From: Ornithodoros turicata
Taxonomy: Eukaryota; Arthropoda; Arachnida; Ixodida; Argasidae
Reading direction: 5' to 3'
NCBI RefSeq assembly: GCF_037126465.1
Contig: NC_088202.1
Location: 26,768,213-26,832,212, forward strand
Length of the DNA: 64,000 nucleotides
Within the stretch, counting starts at the first letter, position 1. Each line of letters begins with the position of its first letter. Below are positions 34,433 through 45,198 of the stretch, one piece after another. A model generated the notes under the pieces. It searched no databases. It was given only the letters and a program-made list of their open reading frames with translations, and had not been told where the DNA came from. The position numbers and the translations under genes are program-made.

Positions 34433-34700
34433 AGTAGTATAATTATATGTCCTATAGTCAAGAGTTTTCTCTAATCCAATTCGAATCCAATTCTAAGCCA
34501 TAATCCAGTTCTAATCCAATACAAGCCAAATCCAAAGACATCTGATTGGCCACCATTAGCTCCGCCCACTTCACGTTGATTGGCCCATGCTAAGCCCACT
34601 GATCTTTGATTGGCTGACCGTAGCTCCACTCCTTTATGCTAATTAGTTGGCTTGGCTCCGCCCAGTGCACGCTGAATGGCCCGTGCTAAGCCTACTGATC

Positions 34701-35752
34701 TTCTATTTCTTATATTTATAAATGACCTCCCGCACTCCATCTCATCCTGCATCAGTCTCTTCGCCGATGACTGCGTATTATACCGTGCTATTAAATCCCG
34801 TTCAGATCAAATAACCCTTCAGCAAGACCTTGCGTCAATTTCCAACTGGTGTTCCTTTTGGCGTCTTCCCTTAAATGCTTCCAAGTGCTGCCATGTTTCA
34901 TTTTCTCGCTCTAGGTCCCCCCTCACCTATCAATACCACATTGACGAGTCGGTTGTCAACACTTCTGATAACTGCAGGTATTTAGGGCTTCATTTCTCAT
35001 CAAATCTTTCCTGGTCAGATCACGTTCATACCATTGTAAGGGATGCAAATCCTAAACTTGGCTTCATACGTCGTAACCTTAGGCCTGCTCCCCCGGACGT
35101 CAAACGTCTTGCTTACCTAACCCTAATTAGGCCCAAATTAGAGTATGCCTGCAGCATATGGGATCCCTACCAATCAACTCTTACGGATCTTCTCGAGTCC
35201 ATTCAAAATCGTGCAACCCGTTTTATTTTGTCCAACTACTCATATCCGTCTAGTATTACCTTGTTAAAGTCATCCATCGATCTTCCCCCTCTTGCACTCC
35301 GTAGAAGATACTTTTGTTTGTGTCTCTTTCACAAGTTTTACATCAATCAAGCCATCCGACCCTCTTTCATTGCACCAGCACACTACGTCTCCGCCCGGAC
35401 TGATCACACATGCAAAGTTGAGCATATCCATTGTCGTTCATCCCAGTTTCTCAATTCCTTCTTTCCACATGCTATTGACATTTGGAATGACCTTCCCCAA
35501 TCCATTGCCACCATCTCTGATGTTTCTGCATTTCACAGAGAGTTGTGTTCTTTTTTTGAATTATAAAGTGTGTCTCATTTACTTGTATTATTTTGTTTAT
35601 GTGTTACTGAACATATGTAACCTCGCGTACTAGTTATATTAATATATTCATTATGTGATAGTGCTTGTTGTATTATTAGTTCACACCCCCCTCATGTAAC
35701 GCCCCTCGCGGGCATTTGAGGTATTCGCATAAATAAATAAAAAAATAAATAA
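34701..35752 (+). mobile_element. 5'-truncated LINE inserted in the left Polinton repeat
   Basis: Comparison with the right repeat fixes the insertion between GTGCTAAGCCTACTGATC and ATTGATTGG. The insert ends in an (AAATA)n tail. No clear target duplication is seen, as is common in CR1/L2-group elements. Confidence 0.85.
34702..35566 (+). pseudogene. LINE reverse transcriptase, C-terminal part
   Basis: An open frame shows the end of the RT domain: FLIFINDLP, SLFADDCVLYRAI (motif C with FADD), CRYLGLHFSSNLSWSDHV, and a thumb with LIRPKLEYACSIWDP. It ends with IDIWNDLPQSI and the stop at 35566. Endonuclease and the catalytic motif A are missing by 5' truncation. The frame is otherwise undamaged, so this insertion is younger than the decay of the Polinton around it. 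Confidence 0.85.
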
Positions 35753-36104
35753 ATTGATTGGTAGACTGTAGCTCCGCCCCTTTATGCTAATTACTCGGCT
35801 CTGCCCACTTCACGCTGATTGGTGCATACGTATCGCTGAGCACAGCTCCGCCCCTTTATGCTAATTAACTGACTCCACTGATTGGTCCATTCGAAGGCTA
35901 CTCATCACTCCCCACATTTTCCAGACTTTCTAAGCCCTCTGATTGGCTGTTCCCAATTTAAGCCTACCGATTGGCTCGTTCTAAGCCCACTGATTGGCTG
36001 ACTAAGCCAACTGAACATAGCCTTTGTTAGCGCCCGCCAGATGGCGTGCTCGACAGCGACCCTGCTGCGGCTTTATCTCAGACAGACAGGGAAAAAAATA
36101 CATT

Positions 36105-36500
36105 TCAACGTTTATTGAGTACATGTTTGAGAAAAAGCATGGCGGTCTTGGAGAGATTGATTCCGTGGAAGTGACGGATCATGTAGACATCTCCTGGACA
36201 GCGCCTGAGAAAAATTTCGTCCTCCGTGAGTTGACACTTCCATGTGCACTGGATATCTTCGTAGCTGTCGCTCACGTCCAGCAAGTGAAGGCACGTACGC
36301 AGCGATCCAGTAGCGTTCCTGTCCAGGTTAATGCCGGACCGCATAGGTACCACATGCTACTCTCTGATGGCCAAGATGTCGCCAGCGCATTCGTGCGCGT
36401 ACATGTGCTTATCATTCTCAGGCTTGATGCTCGCCGTACAGTTGCCGGCGTCCAGCGCCAGCGCGCACGAGACCAGCGAGAAGACAACGAGGTACCACAT
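36105..36500 (-). pseudogene. Putative secreted cysteine-rich protein carried by Polinton
   Basis: ATG at 36500-36498 begins an apparent signal peptide: Met-Trp-Tyr then a hydrophobic run (LVVFSLVSCALAL) with a likely cleavage after Ala-Leu-Ala. The same frame runs 132 codons to TGA at 36107-36105, broken once by TAG at 36359-36357 (codon 48). The predicted mature part has six cysteines, enough for three disulfides, and an N-x-T site (Asn-Cys-Thr) near its start. An AATAAA overlaps the last codons. It lies between the end of polB (92 bases away, same strand) and the left terminal repeat, so it belongs to the element. I do not recognise the family; size and cysteine content are like small secreted arthropod proteins. 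One alternative is a chance ORF. Confidence 0.45.
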
Positions 36501-36591
36501 CCTTCCAGTGACGTAGTCCCGATGACACTACTCCTTCTCATCGACTGCATTATCTGTGCGGGGGAAAGAAAGCCTGGTAAAATCCCGCTGT

Positions 36592-39500
36592 CTATGTCAT
36601 CCACTCGAGCTTACCATATTCACAGCTTCCGTACGGGTAGGAGTCCACGTCATTGTAGAGGTATCGTTCGTCGTCGTACACCATCAGACTTCTTTTCACA
36701 TTTCTAATGGTGCACATGCCCTGGTCGTGTGATAAGCTAGTGTGCTTGAATAGGGTATCGCAGTACGTATCATGGAGGAGGTGTTTGCGCATAATGTTCT
36801 TTTTGACCCCTTTAGCTCTTGCTATCTGTTTTCCTCCGGCTAATTTGATGGAATACATTTTGGCTTTCAAGCATATTACTTCCTCGATGGGTATGCTACC
36901 CGTTTCACTTTTGAACGCGCCAAGCCTTCCGCGATACCTCTCGCTGTACGGCGGATGATCCCGATCAAAGGAAGACAAGTCTAAACGTTCGTCGGCGATC
37001 GCTCGTAACTGATCTTCGTAGTCATTACAGAATAGGCCAAGGATCAGAGAGTCCGTGTCAAAGTAGCAGATAATCACCGGACAAGTGAGCTTACTCAGCA
37101 GGGTTTTATAGTAGAACGAGTACATGGCTAACTTACTCAGTTCTAAAATCATGAAGCCAATCTGCAGGGGGAAGTCACATCGCACTTTTCTTTTGCACAT
37201 TTCGTACATGACACAATCGGGGGACAAAATTTCCATTCGTACACATTCCGCCCGACTCCCGAGGCGACTCGCCATCTCCTCATCGAAGGCTACCTGAATA
37301 TCCCGCATACTAAATTTATTTAGCAACGTACGCCCGAAGACTGCATTATTTGAGATTTTATAGAAATTTTTCTCGAACGTCGTGCTCGAGGCGACGCGTC
37401 TGGCAACATTGTCCTCGATGTAGGGACGCAGGAATGGTGCCTGACAAAATTTTAGAATTCTGTGAATTTTTGTCACCTTCATGCCCAGTCTACAATAGAG
37501 GGCGAGCAGCGCATAATCGAGGAGCCCTCGCTGGAATGGTGAGAGCCATTCCTTCAGGACGACCACCTTCTCGGGAGCCAGGGGGAAGTACTGCGTCAGT
37601 GCGTGGATATATTTTGAATACTCCAAATCGTGCACGTATCCCACGTCCGAATCTGTGGGGTGACGCATAAAATCCACTGAGCTAAAATCCTCGACCCATT
37701 CGAAATCGCCGACGGGGAGGTGCTTTATCATACTGAATCTGTAAAGATTGTTGCAATCTATGTACGATATGTACACCTCCTCTTTATTGGGATCGTAGCC
37801 ACTCCACAGCGGGTTGTGAGCCCGTAAATGACACCTGCTCGCTTGACTGAGCCCGCCTCTAACACCCGATTCAATGGTTCGGTACGTGTCCTCGTCGATG
37901 ATCAGTTCCAATTTTGCCCGCGTGTAATTTAGAGCGCATTGCCACGAATAGGATGCCAGAGAAATGCAATGAAGCAATTCCAATCCGCGCGCGTCGTAGC
38001 ACAGGAAGTGCTGCATTACGTCAGCATGCAACAGGGCATCCGTTTTCAGGTACAATGCGTTATAATCCCTCAGATTCGAGCATCCAAAATGTTCAAATAC
38101 GTGCAGCGCGTACTGATAGTCTTTGTCGCTTCCCCCGTCAGATCGTTTCGGAAGGCGGATTTTGCCGGCAGAGCCAATTCGTCGTGTACCGCAAGCGAGC
38201 TAACGTGGCTCTACGGGAATACACCTTTACGAAGCAAAATTTCGTAGTTGTCTCCAAATACCTGCTTCAGGCATTGGGACGCCTCTGCGACCCTCATGGA
38301 TTTGACGGTATCCATGAGCTCTCCCAGTGACGAATTTAGATACTGCATGGTATCACTGAATAGGAAGGTGCCAATTTCGAATGATCGGATTTTGTCCATG
38401 GAACTGGCCACGATGAAGGGAGCTCGCTTCCACCCGAGAAGGTGAAATTCCCGCAGTAGTCCGGCCAATTCGTAGGCCACATTGTGCACCATGATGGGCA
38501 GTTTTTCCCGCGTCGTGCACGCCACGTTACAGTGGTTGCACAGTGTCGCGATGTAATTTGTCTCGCCCGCACTACAACGCTGCCGGACACGGGGTAGATC
38601 TTGCGCGAACTCCCGCCTACAGTACGCACAGTGGGTGGCAGCTCTGTGCCGTGCTCGTTGCTCATCATTCAGCACCATTTCGGCGGGGCATGCGTTTAGG
38701 GCGATCATCTCGTCCCGCATTCCATCGAAGCTTTCACGCACTGCCTCGCTGAATCTTCACCATGGTGCGTCCTGATGCGCATCACCTTCGAGTCGTGAGT
38801 GCGCACGAGCACGGCACAGAAGCTAGAGGTGACGTGACCCTGCATGCCAACACCACTGAGCGCGAGAACGCACTCCGTGTCCAACGCGACGACGTAGTTA
38901 TACTGCTGCTTGTACTGTGTTTTAGTAAATTCTACAAAGTTCTTGCCCGGTTCGCAAAATTCCAATATGATTTCGTTGACGTCCGCGCACAGGCGACGAT
39001 GTTTCGCCATGCTCTCTTCCTTCAGGAAAGAGCGCGTGCAACGCTCGCTTACGAAACGCTTGTCTTTCCTAATCAGTAACCACTCGAGGGACTGGATTCC
39101 AAAAAAATGCTGGTCTATAGCCAATAAGCGAATTTTCTTTTCATACCCGAGTTTTGGGGGTCGCGACACGTGCACTCCCTGATCGACGTACTCGTATACG
39201 TACGCGGATGTCATGTTTTTGTGTTCGAATTCCTCCAGGTCAGAGTAGGAAACGGGGAAGCGACTACGCCACCAGTACTCCGTGGCATAATTTTCATATT
39301 TTTTCTGTGGATGCAGGAGGGTGAGCGTGTTGTATTTAAAACACTCACCCTCCTTACGTGCCGGTAAATGAACATTTGTTAGCACGTTCCTGCGTTTAGC
39401 CAAATGTTCGGGAGGCACCCCATTGCATCCGAATTTTTTCGTTTTCTCCGCGGATACATATTTGAACGTTTTGGACGTCGGTGGACACGAACCCGCTCCC

Positions 39501-40025
39501 TTCCCGCTGATAATTTTCTACGCGCCCTGTGGACTCCTGAATCACGTCCATTAGGGAATTCGCGATGGCTCCGTCACTGTGGACTTCGCGAGCAAACGCC
39601 ATAAAGTGGGCGATGTGCGCGATTATCTCCGCACGAATTTCCTTTATCATTAAAACATCAGAACAAATGCAAAACCTAAAGGGTAGTCGTTGCGCTCTCA
39701 ATATAGCGACCATATCGTGAAAGTGACTCATTAAATATTGTCGCAAATCCTCTACTCCCTGATGGTGAGCAGATGCCAATAGCACGTACCTTTCAACGAC
39801 AACTCTAAATGCACTGTCAGTCTGGAAGAAGGGCAGGAAGGATATATCTACGTCGGGGTGCGATCTCATCACATGAGCACACAGTGTAGGAGGTGCGCCG
39901 TCCCGAGAATCGTCTTCCGATTCATCGTCGATATCGTGAGGGTCAAAAAAGCAGTATACACACCTAGGCACTGAAAGTAAAAGGAGCCGTAAGAAATGTG
40001 CAACAAGTGAGGCGAATAACGTACT
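36592..40025 (-). pseudogene. Polinton protein-primed B-family DNA polymerase
   Basis: It replicates the element by protein priming. The N terminus has a C-x2-C .. H-x4-H finger (CVYC, HVMRSH). An exonuclease motif VALDTECVL lies near 38850, a Cys cluster CAYC/CNHC near 38620-38530 and MVHNVAYELAGLL near 38490. Polymerase motifs are YIDCNNLY (motif A region), KISNNAVFGRTLLNKF (motif B) and CYFDTDSLI (motif C) near 37050. About 1,120 codons in all. Breaks: stop at 39398-39396, frameshift near 38750, stop at 38213-38211, frameshift near 38145. The start seems to be made by splicing: exon 1 ends in A at 40025, the intron 40024-39971 is GTACGT..TTTCAG, and exon 2 begins TG, giving ATG. A TATA-like TTTATAAG lies about 50 bases upstream. 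Confidence 0.9.
39971..40024 (-). other. 54-nt leader intron splitting the polB start codon
   Basis: On the minus strand the sequence runs GTACGTTATT to CTCCTTTTACTTTCAG, with a pyrimidine-rich end. The unspliced frame has GTG, not ATG, before Pro-Arg-Cys-Val-Tyr-Cys. No ATG lies between the TATA-like box and the donor. Splicing would place A before TG and create the first ATG. Confidence 0.5.
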
Positions 40026-40073
40026 TCTGAAGCGAGTTGAAGCAGACTGTTCCCCCCTGAGGCGCTCTCGTGG

Positions 40074-40081
40074 CTTATAAA
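40074..40081 (-). promoter_or_regulatory. TATA-like box for polB
   Basis: TTTATAAG on the minus strand, about 50 bases before the predicted donor site. Spacing would put transcription start near 40045-40050, giving a short leader exon. Confidence 0.45.
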
Positions 40082-40084
40082 CCA

Positions 40085-40850
40085 GCAGCCATGCTGCATG
40101 TCAGAACACGTTGGGGCCATCTGTTTTAAATCAAAGCTTGTGTACTCCCATGCTTTGGTGGTCGTAAATCATGTGTTCCGAAAAATGAGGTCACGGAGCT
40201 TCATCGGCCATGCTGCATGTCAGAACACATTGGGGCCATCTGTTATATATCAAAGCTCGTGTATGGCGGGCTAGCTCGTGCACACGCGTGCTTTCGTGGT
40301 CATAAATCATGTGTTCCGAGAAATGAGGTCACGGAGCTTTATCGGCCACTCCGCATGTCAGAACATATTGTGGCCATGTGTTTTATATCAAAGCTAGGGT
40401 ACTCCCATGCTTTGGTAGTCGTAAATCATGTGTTCCGAGAAATGAGATCAAGGGGCCTCCGCAGCCGCGGTGCACGTGTCAACACGTTGGGGCCATGTGT
40501 TTTATATCAAAGCTCGCGTATTCCCATGCTTTGGTGGTCGTAAATCATGTGTTCCGAGAAATGAGGTCACGGAGGAGAAATGAGGTCACGGAGCTTCATC
40601 GGCCACCCCAACACGTTCGGGCCATCTGTTTTATATCAAAGCTCACGTACTGCCATGCTTTGGAGGTCGTAAATCACGCTTGTCGAGAAATGAGGTCATG
40701 GAGCCTCGGCCGCCGCGCTGCATGTCTCAACAAGTTGGGCCATCTGTTTTATATCAGAGCTCGCAGTTTTAAGATCGTAAATCATGTTTTCCGAGAAATG
40801 AAGTCATCTAGCTTCAGCAGTCACGCCACGAGGCCACGCGTATTAAAAAA
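40085..40850. repeat. Tandem array inside Polinton, unit ~110-140 bp, six copies
   Basis: Each unit has AAATCATGTGTTCCGAGAAA, then GAGGTCACGGAGC, then CATGTCAGAACACATTGG, then TTATATCAAAGCTC. Copies of the TGTTCCGAGAA core recur at about 40173, 40313, 40430, 40551, 40680 and 40790. ORFs through it are repeats of one phrase and are not genes. It lies directly upstream of the polB promoter. Confidence 0.9.
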
Positions 40851-41118
40851 GTAAACTGTTTTGCCTAATAAGGCAAGTCTATCTTAAGAAAAAAATCTCT
40901 ACGAGCCGACGTCAAAGTACACTGCCTGTTATAGCCCTCTCATTTCCACATGCCGAAACAAGCTTTCTGTAACCAAAAACAAAGGATTCGCTTATGCACT
41001 TTGGTTTCCAAGAAGTTCTAAATGTCCTTCGCGCGCGCGCGCGCATCATATATCAGGGGCTGCTCTTGGGTGATTGTGTAAACAAAATCGCACCACCCTT
41101 GCGCTCCTCCAGGGGCAC

Positions 41119-41128
41119 TTTATATAAA
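41119..41128 (+). promoter_or_regulatory. TATA box of the plus-strand Polinton gene
   Basis: CTTTATATAAAAG is a strong TATA element, about 90 bases before a consensus donor (AAAG then GTATGT at about 41211). A short leader intron would end at TTTTCAG near 41271, upstream of the ATG at 41316. Confidence 0.55.
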
Positions 41129-41315
41129 AGTTGCGGTATATACAACTCATTTGAGGTCTGTGAAGCTACTTCCGTCGGTCAACTCCCGGGGAAGCGCACA
41201 ACGAGAAAGGTATGTTTCACTATTGTCTTCAAGATGAGGAAAGTTAGGTAATAGTTGTCCTCATTTTCAGTTCATTTGGCGTGCGGAGAAACTTGCACTG
41301 AGAAGTAAGCGAGAT

Positions 41316-41651
41316 ATGTCATCTATTGTCGAGCAGCTGGATAAACTAAAGAAACCCGGTGATGGGGACATTCAGAAAATGAGCATTGTTCCGAAGAACG
41401 AAAAGCTCGACGTGTTGGACTTACGCAAAGTGGATATCATGCACGGGAGGCCGTGTACGTGGAACTCCTGATGGACAACGATAAACGCGTAAAGGTGTAC
41501 CTACCCAGTCGTTTTAAACGACTCACAGATGAAGATTTGCAAGAAATGCTAGAATTACGAGATTTGAAACTAGAGAAGAAGGAGAGATTCAGGGATGGTA
41601 AAAGAGTGGCATAGCTGGACATCATCTTTACTCACGCGAAGAAGAAGTGAC
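41316..41651 (+). pseudogene. Polinton small plus-strand protein
   Basis: ATG at 41316 starts a Lys/Asp-rich frame (Met-Ser-Ser-Ile-Val-Glu-Gln-Leu). Near 41445 a one-base frame change moves the reading to REAVYVELLMDNDKRVKVYL, followed by PSRFKRLTDEDLQEM. A TAG at 41612-41614 interrupts again, and TGA at 41649-41651 ends it. The pattern VYLP.RF...L.DE is common in a small family that I have seen associated with Polinton and insect DNA-virus clusters, from memory and without a search. It is the only gene on the plus strand and is divergent from polB, with the tandem repeats between. An AATAAA-like AAATAAAA follows at about 41695. Confidence 0.55.
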
Positions 41652-41888
41652 CGCGAGACCAGCGAAAGTCCGCATCCCATATGTAATCAGCAGTAAAATA
41701 AAAATACATGTATTTCTGATTTTAAGAGAAAAAAAATGTTGCGTTGTTGTGATGGATTAGGAAGATAGGCTGATATGATGGGAAGCTCTATTGATAGAAT
41801 GATATGATAGGGAGCTATAGCGCATATTCATTGACTAAGCAAGTATAGTTTGTGGGGAGCTATAGAGAATAAAGGACGCCACACTTTT

Positions 41889-42323
41889 TTAAGCAACAAA
41901 CAACTTTTCTAGCATCTTTATTGATTTTAGGTCATTAGCGGCGAGACTATCGGATAACAGGGATACAATGCTCTTCAGTGATTTCCCTTTCGCCAACAAT
42001 GTCGCCACGATACAACAGTACACACCACACAATGGAGAATACAGGCTTTGAATACAGACATCATTACATTCATCGATGGTGAGGCGTTTCAACTCGGGTT
42101 CAATGGGTGGCAATCTGAAGGAATCAAAGTAGATGAGGTCATCCTTCATTTTCGCGTACAGAATCCAGTGCTCCTCAGCTTGCTGTCGCCGATTGGTGTT
42201 CACCACGATTATACCCGGTCTATCCAGCGCTGGCAGACGGCCGTCTCGAGCGTATACACCACAGAAGAGTGCCAAAGTGTAATCGTTGTACTTCAGGAGT
42301 CTCTCGACATCTTGCTCGAACAT
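41889..42323 (-). CDS. Polinton adenain-like cysteine protease
   Basis: An intact frame of 144 codons with ATG at 42323. Maturation proteases of adenovirus type cut capsid precursors. Catalytic residues are visible: EEHWILYAKMKD (His of the triad), FDSFRLPP with the acidic residue, and LCGVYCCIVATLLAKG (the Cys in GxYC). Length is normal for Polinton PRO. Its start lies 2 bases after the stop of the major capsid gene, suggesting one transcript. It is the best-preserved gene of the element. Confidence 0.88.
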   Translation of the reverse strand: MFEQDVERLLKYNDYTLALFCGVYARDGRLPALDRPGIIVVNTNRRQQAEEHWILYAKMKDDLIYFDSFRLPPIEPELKRLTIDECNDVCIQSLYSPLCGVYCCIVATLLAKGKSLKSIVSLLSDSLAANDLKSIKMLEKLFVA

Positions 42324-42325
42324 CG

Positions 42326-43610
42326 CTAATCTAGTGTGACGTTCCTGTTCATACCGATGGACATATTTCGCACACTCTCGGACAGTATCAATACGGTCAT
42401 GGGTTCGGCCAAGGCACGTCGGAACTTGAGTACCAGACGAACGTGTCTACGCCTGATCGGTGACAGGTGGATGGAGGATTGGTCGTAGTACAGTAGGAAC
42501 TTGTTTCCAACGTAGTGGTCGTATTCATAGGAGACGTGCTTCTCACACAGCTGCTCCAAGAGGTTGAAGTAGCTTCGGTGGTTCAGGTTACTGTTGAAGT
42601 CGAACGTGTCTATTCGCTGCGTCCCGTTCACGGTGAGCGTCGCCCACTCAATGTCGCAGTTCACAAATCGGTACAGGTCCCGATTGAATGCTCCCTGGTA
42701 AACTAGGGTGGGCACGAATGCGACCATCACCGTAGACGGTATCTTCTCTGGAAATAAATCTTTCAGGCATGCATCCAGGTTGCCAACTGGTAGCGAACGA
42801 ATACGCGATTCACTTCCGGCCAGTGTGTAGAGAGCCTTGCGCTGCTGCAATTCCGTTTCGTGCCCGAGGAATAGGCTGGGAGACACAGTGATTTTCTTTA
42901 TGTACATGCTGGCACCCATGATTTCCACTTGATGCGTGTGCTGCTCCTGATTGGTCTTCATAATGCGGAATTCGTCGGAGCCTTGATAAAAAACAAGCCT
43001 AATTTCCACTCTCCATATGAGTAGCTTAGGCTGCAGGAAAATGTCCGAGTTGATCTTGGAAACCAGGTCGATGGTCTTGCCACCCCGTGTGAGGTTGTAT
43101 CGATCGGTCGGTCCACGAGCGCGAATGTTGTTTTCCGATTGACGCGCTTCTTGTTGCGTGTACAGACCCGCTTTATGCACGGTATTTTGTTCCATGGTTC
43201 TGGCGTGAAGCAAAATATCCAGGTAGCTCCTATAGCTGTACAAATCATTATTCGTAATCATGGTCTGATTCAAGAAGACGGCTACGTTCTTGAAAAGCGA
43301 GCTGGCGAACGCGTTGACGGGGTAGACCTCGTCGTAGGTCGTCCGATCGCCAGCGTGTGTTTCCGGTAGCGAACCATCGTCACGTACGATGCGGACTTTC
43401 GTCACTATGTACGCGGAGTTCAAATCGAGATAGTGATGTCCCCAAATTCGAAAGCTCGAACTCTATGACGGAGGATATGTCAGCGACCGCGTAGAATACC
43501 TCATATTCCCCCTTCAGTATATGCCACTGCGTTCCCGGCACGGAAAATAACTGTGTTTCCGACTTATCCAACAGAGGAGTGTCGGGATGTACGACGTTAA
43601 TCGTGTCCAT
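42326..43610 (-). pseudogene. Polinton major capsid protein (double jelly-roll)
   Basis: ATG at 43610 starts Met-Asp-Thr-Ile-Asn-Val-Val. After about 55 codons one frameshift near 43450 moves the reading to a 365-codon frame ending at 42326. Recognisable stretches are NSAYIVTKVRIVRDDGS, SYRSYLDILLHAR, LYRFVNCDIEWATLTVNG and YFNLLEQLCEKH. These belong to the family often named F54H12.2-like in invertebrates, known as the Polinton capsid protein. Total of about 428 codons is as expected. It follows the small basic protein and precedes PRO on the same strand. Confidence 0.85.
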
Positions 43611-43617
43611 CTCGCAA

Positions 43618-43961
43618 TTAAATTGTGGCCGCGCAACCAGCGTGATTTATGCTGTCGAAGACGTCCGGTTTTCTCCTCTTTCTTCGCCAGGCCCCTCCAA
43701 GGTCTCGGAGAATTTCGTGGCCCGTATCTTTCGCCGATCTTATAAGAGCACTTCGGAAAGAGTCTCCCTCCGATAGATTTTAGCCACGCGCTTAGCCGCC
43801 GCAACAGCCGTCTTTTTTAAGTAGTAGGGTGATACGCGTTTAAAGAGTGGAATAGGGAAATGCCTGAGCTGAGAAAAGAAATTGCCTCCCCTCTGGTACA
43901 GGTGCGACCTGTATACCGTCAGAACGCCAAATCCGTAGATTGGTACCGCTTTAGTGTACAT
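43618..43961 (-). pseudogene. Polinton small basic capsid-associated protein
   Basis: The start Met-Tyr-Thr-Lys-Ala-Val-Pro is followed by VYRSHLYQRGGNFF, then LFKRVSPYYLKKTAVAAAKRV, a basic amphipathic region. A frameshift near 43745 separates the N-terminal 70 codons from a C-terminal tail ending in a Lys/Arg run (WRRKRKPDVFDSI) with its stop at 43620-43618. The YQRG..G motif before a basic helix is seen in capsid clusters of Polinton and adintovirus type; a role like adenovirus pVI is inferred. Confidence 0.65.
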
Positions 43962-45198
43962 GCGTAAAGTGCAGCGTCAGCGGCGATCTACCGCGATTTT
44001 GTAGCGGTAGCTTGCGACCCGTGTCGTCGCGTATAGAGACGGTGATTGAGGAAATTTCGCGCTGCACTAACTTAAAATACTGAACGGGAAGAAAGCTGAA
44101 ACTGAGTTGTTCTTTCATTGTATCGTATGCGAATGGAATTAATTTCAGTATCGGATGCCGCCCGTTCGCCACTACGGAGGGCGTGACGAGAGCCGTGTAT
44201 ATCATAATACAGTTAATGGGAAGATCTATGGTCACTTCGTCGACGCCCGTGTCGTTTTTGGTAAATACGGTTTTCTCGCCGAATCCCAGTAGGTGTGCAA
44301 AGTAATCGGATAATGTAAGCGACACGTTTTCCCGCAAACTCAATGAACACTTCCTCGCCCATGCATCGTACGTGAGGGAAGCCTGCGGCTGCAGACGCTC
44401 ATGGATGGCGCTCACAAGAGTTTCGGGTGTTTCGTAGTAATTTGGTGGAAGTGAAATATGCCGACTTTCTGTCTCTCGAGTGTTTACGTGGATGCGGTAT
44501 GTCTTCACTATGGGATTACACGTGACGCGCTTTCGGGATCCTTCAACGTGGATGTGCTTCACCTGAATGAGGTCCAGGAACTCGGTCGACAAGTTGAAAT
44601 TCGCCGGGAGAGAGAGCAAGTAAGTGTTGTCTTTGTATTCTTCCCTTGATTCTCTATCGTTCGTCGCTCTGAAGAATTTGTTTAATGTGTCGGTAATTAG
44701 CGGGGTGGGTTCCAAAATTAGATCATTATTGATCACTATCACCCGGCGAACTCGCATCATAACGGCTCTTTTCTCCGCGAGCGGTAACACGTTTGGGACG
44801 GCGCATACTCTACTGCTCTCCGGGTGATCTCCATCGATGTCGACGATTCCAAAGGCGAGATGCAGTGGTCTGTCGATTAATTTCGTGACGTGATCTTCCT
44901 CGTAAGTCCACTCTATCCCATATTCGGGGAATATTTTATTCAATAGCATGTCCGTGTCTTCGAAGGTGAGCTGTTTTGTTTGCTACTTCTCCGTTGATAG
45001 CGTTATCAGGTTATTCCGTGCTTGGTTCGCGTTCAGCAAGCTGTTGGGAATGGAAAATCCCTCTAGACCGACGACGTACGAATCATCCAGGTGTAATGGG
45101 TTATCTAACGCGATCGTGAAGTCATTCAGAGTGTTGGACGGGTGCAGGTTCATGCTGGCGTTCAAGAGCACATACACGTAAAATTCATTTTCTGACAT
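43951..45198 (-). pseudogene. Polinton penton-like minor capsid protein
   Basis: ATG at 45198 starts Met-Ser-Glu-Asn-Glu-Phe-Tyr-Val-Tyr. The N-terminal block ends with YVVGLEGFSIPN, the usual start of penton-like single jelly-roll proteins. One in-frame TAG at 44985-44983 interrupts it. The rest (44982-43951) is open and shows YRIHVNTRETESRHISLPPN and YDAWARKCSLSLRENVSLTL. About 415 codons. Its end overlaps the next gene by a few bases. Confidence 0.8.

Larger units (their letters stand above)
34433..36080. repeat. Polinton left terminal inverted repeat (with LINE inside)
   Basis: It matches the right repeat (47968-48553) in inverted orientation from AGTAGTA to GGCTTTATCTCA, once the LINE at 34701-35752 is left out. 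It holds many GATTGG (CCAAT), CTCCGCCC (GC-box) and TATGCTAAT (octamer-like) words. Confidence 0.93.

Noticed and set aside
36024..36707. Plus-strand ORF of 227 codons over the polB/TIR border
   Set aside because: It has no motif and runs through the terminal repeat and antisense to polB and the secreted ORF; it is a shadow frame.
40085..40850. CRISPR-like array
   Set aside because: Units are about 120 bases with no unique spacers, in a eukaryotic mobile element; this is an ordinary tandem repeat.
40217..40854. Repetitive ORFs in the 40-kb array
   Set aside because: They repeat the same phrase because they translate the tandem unit; no protein family is indicated.
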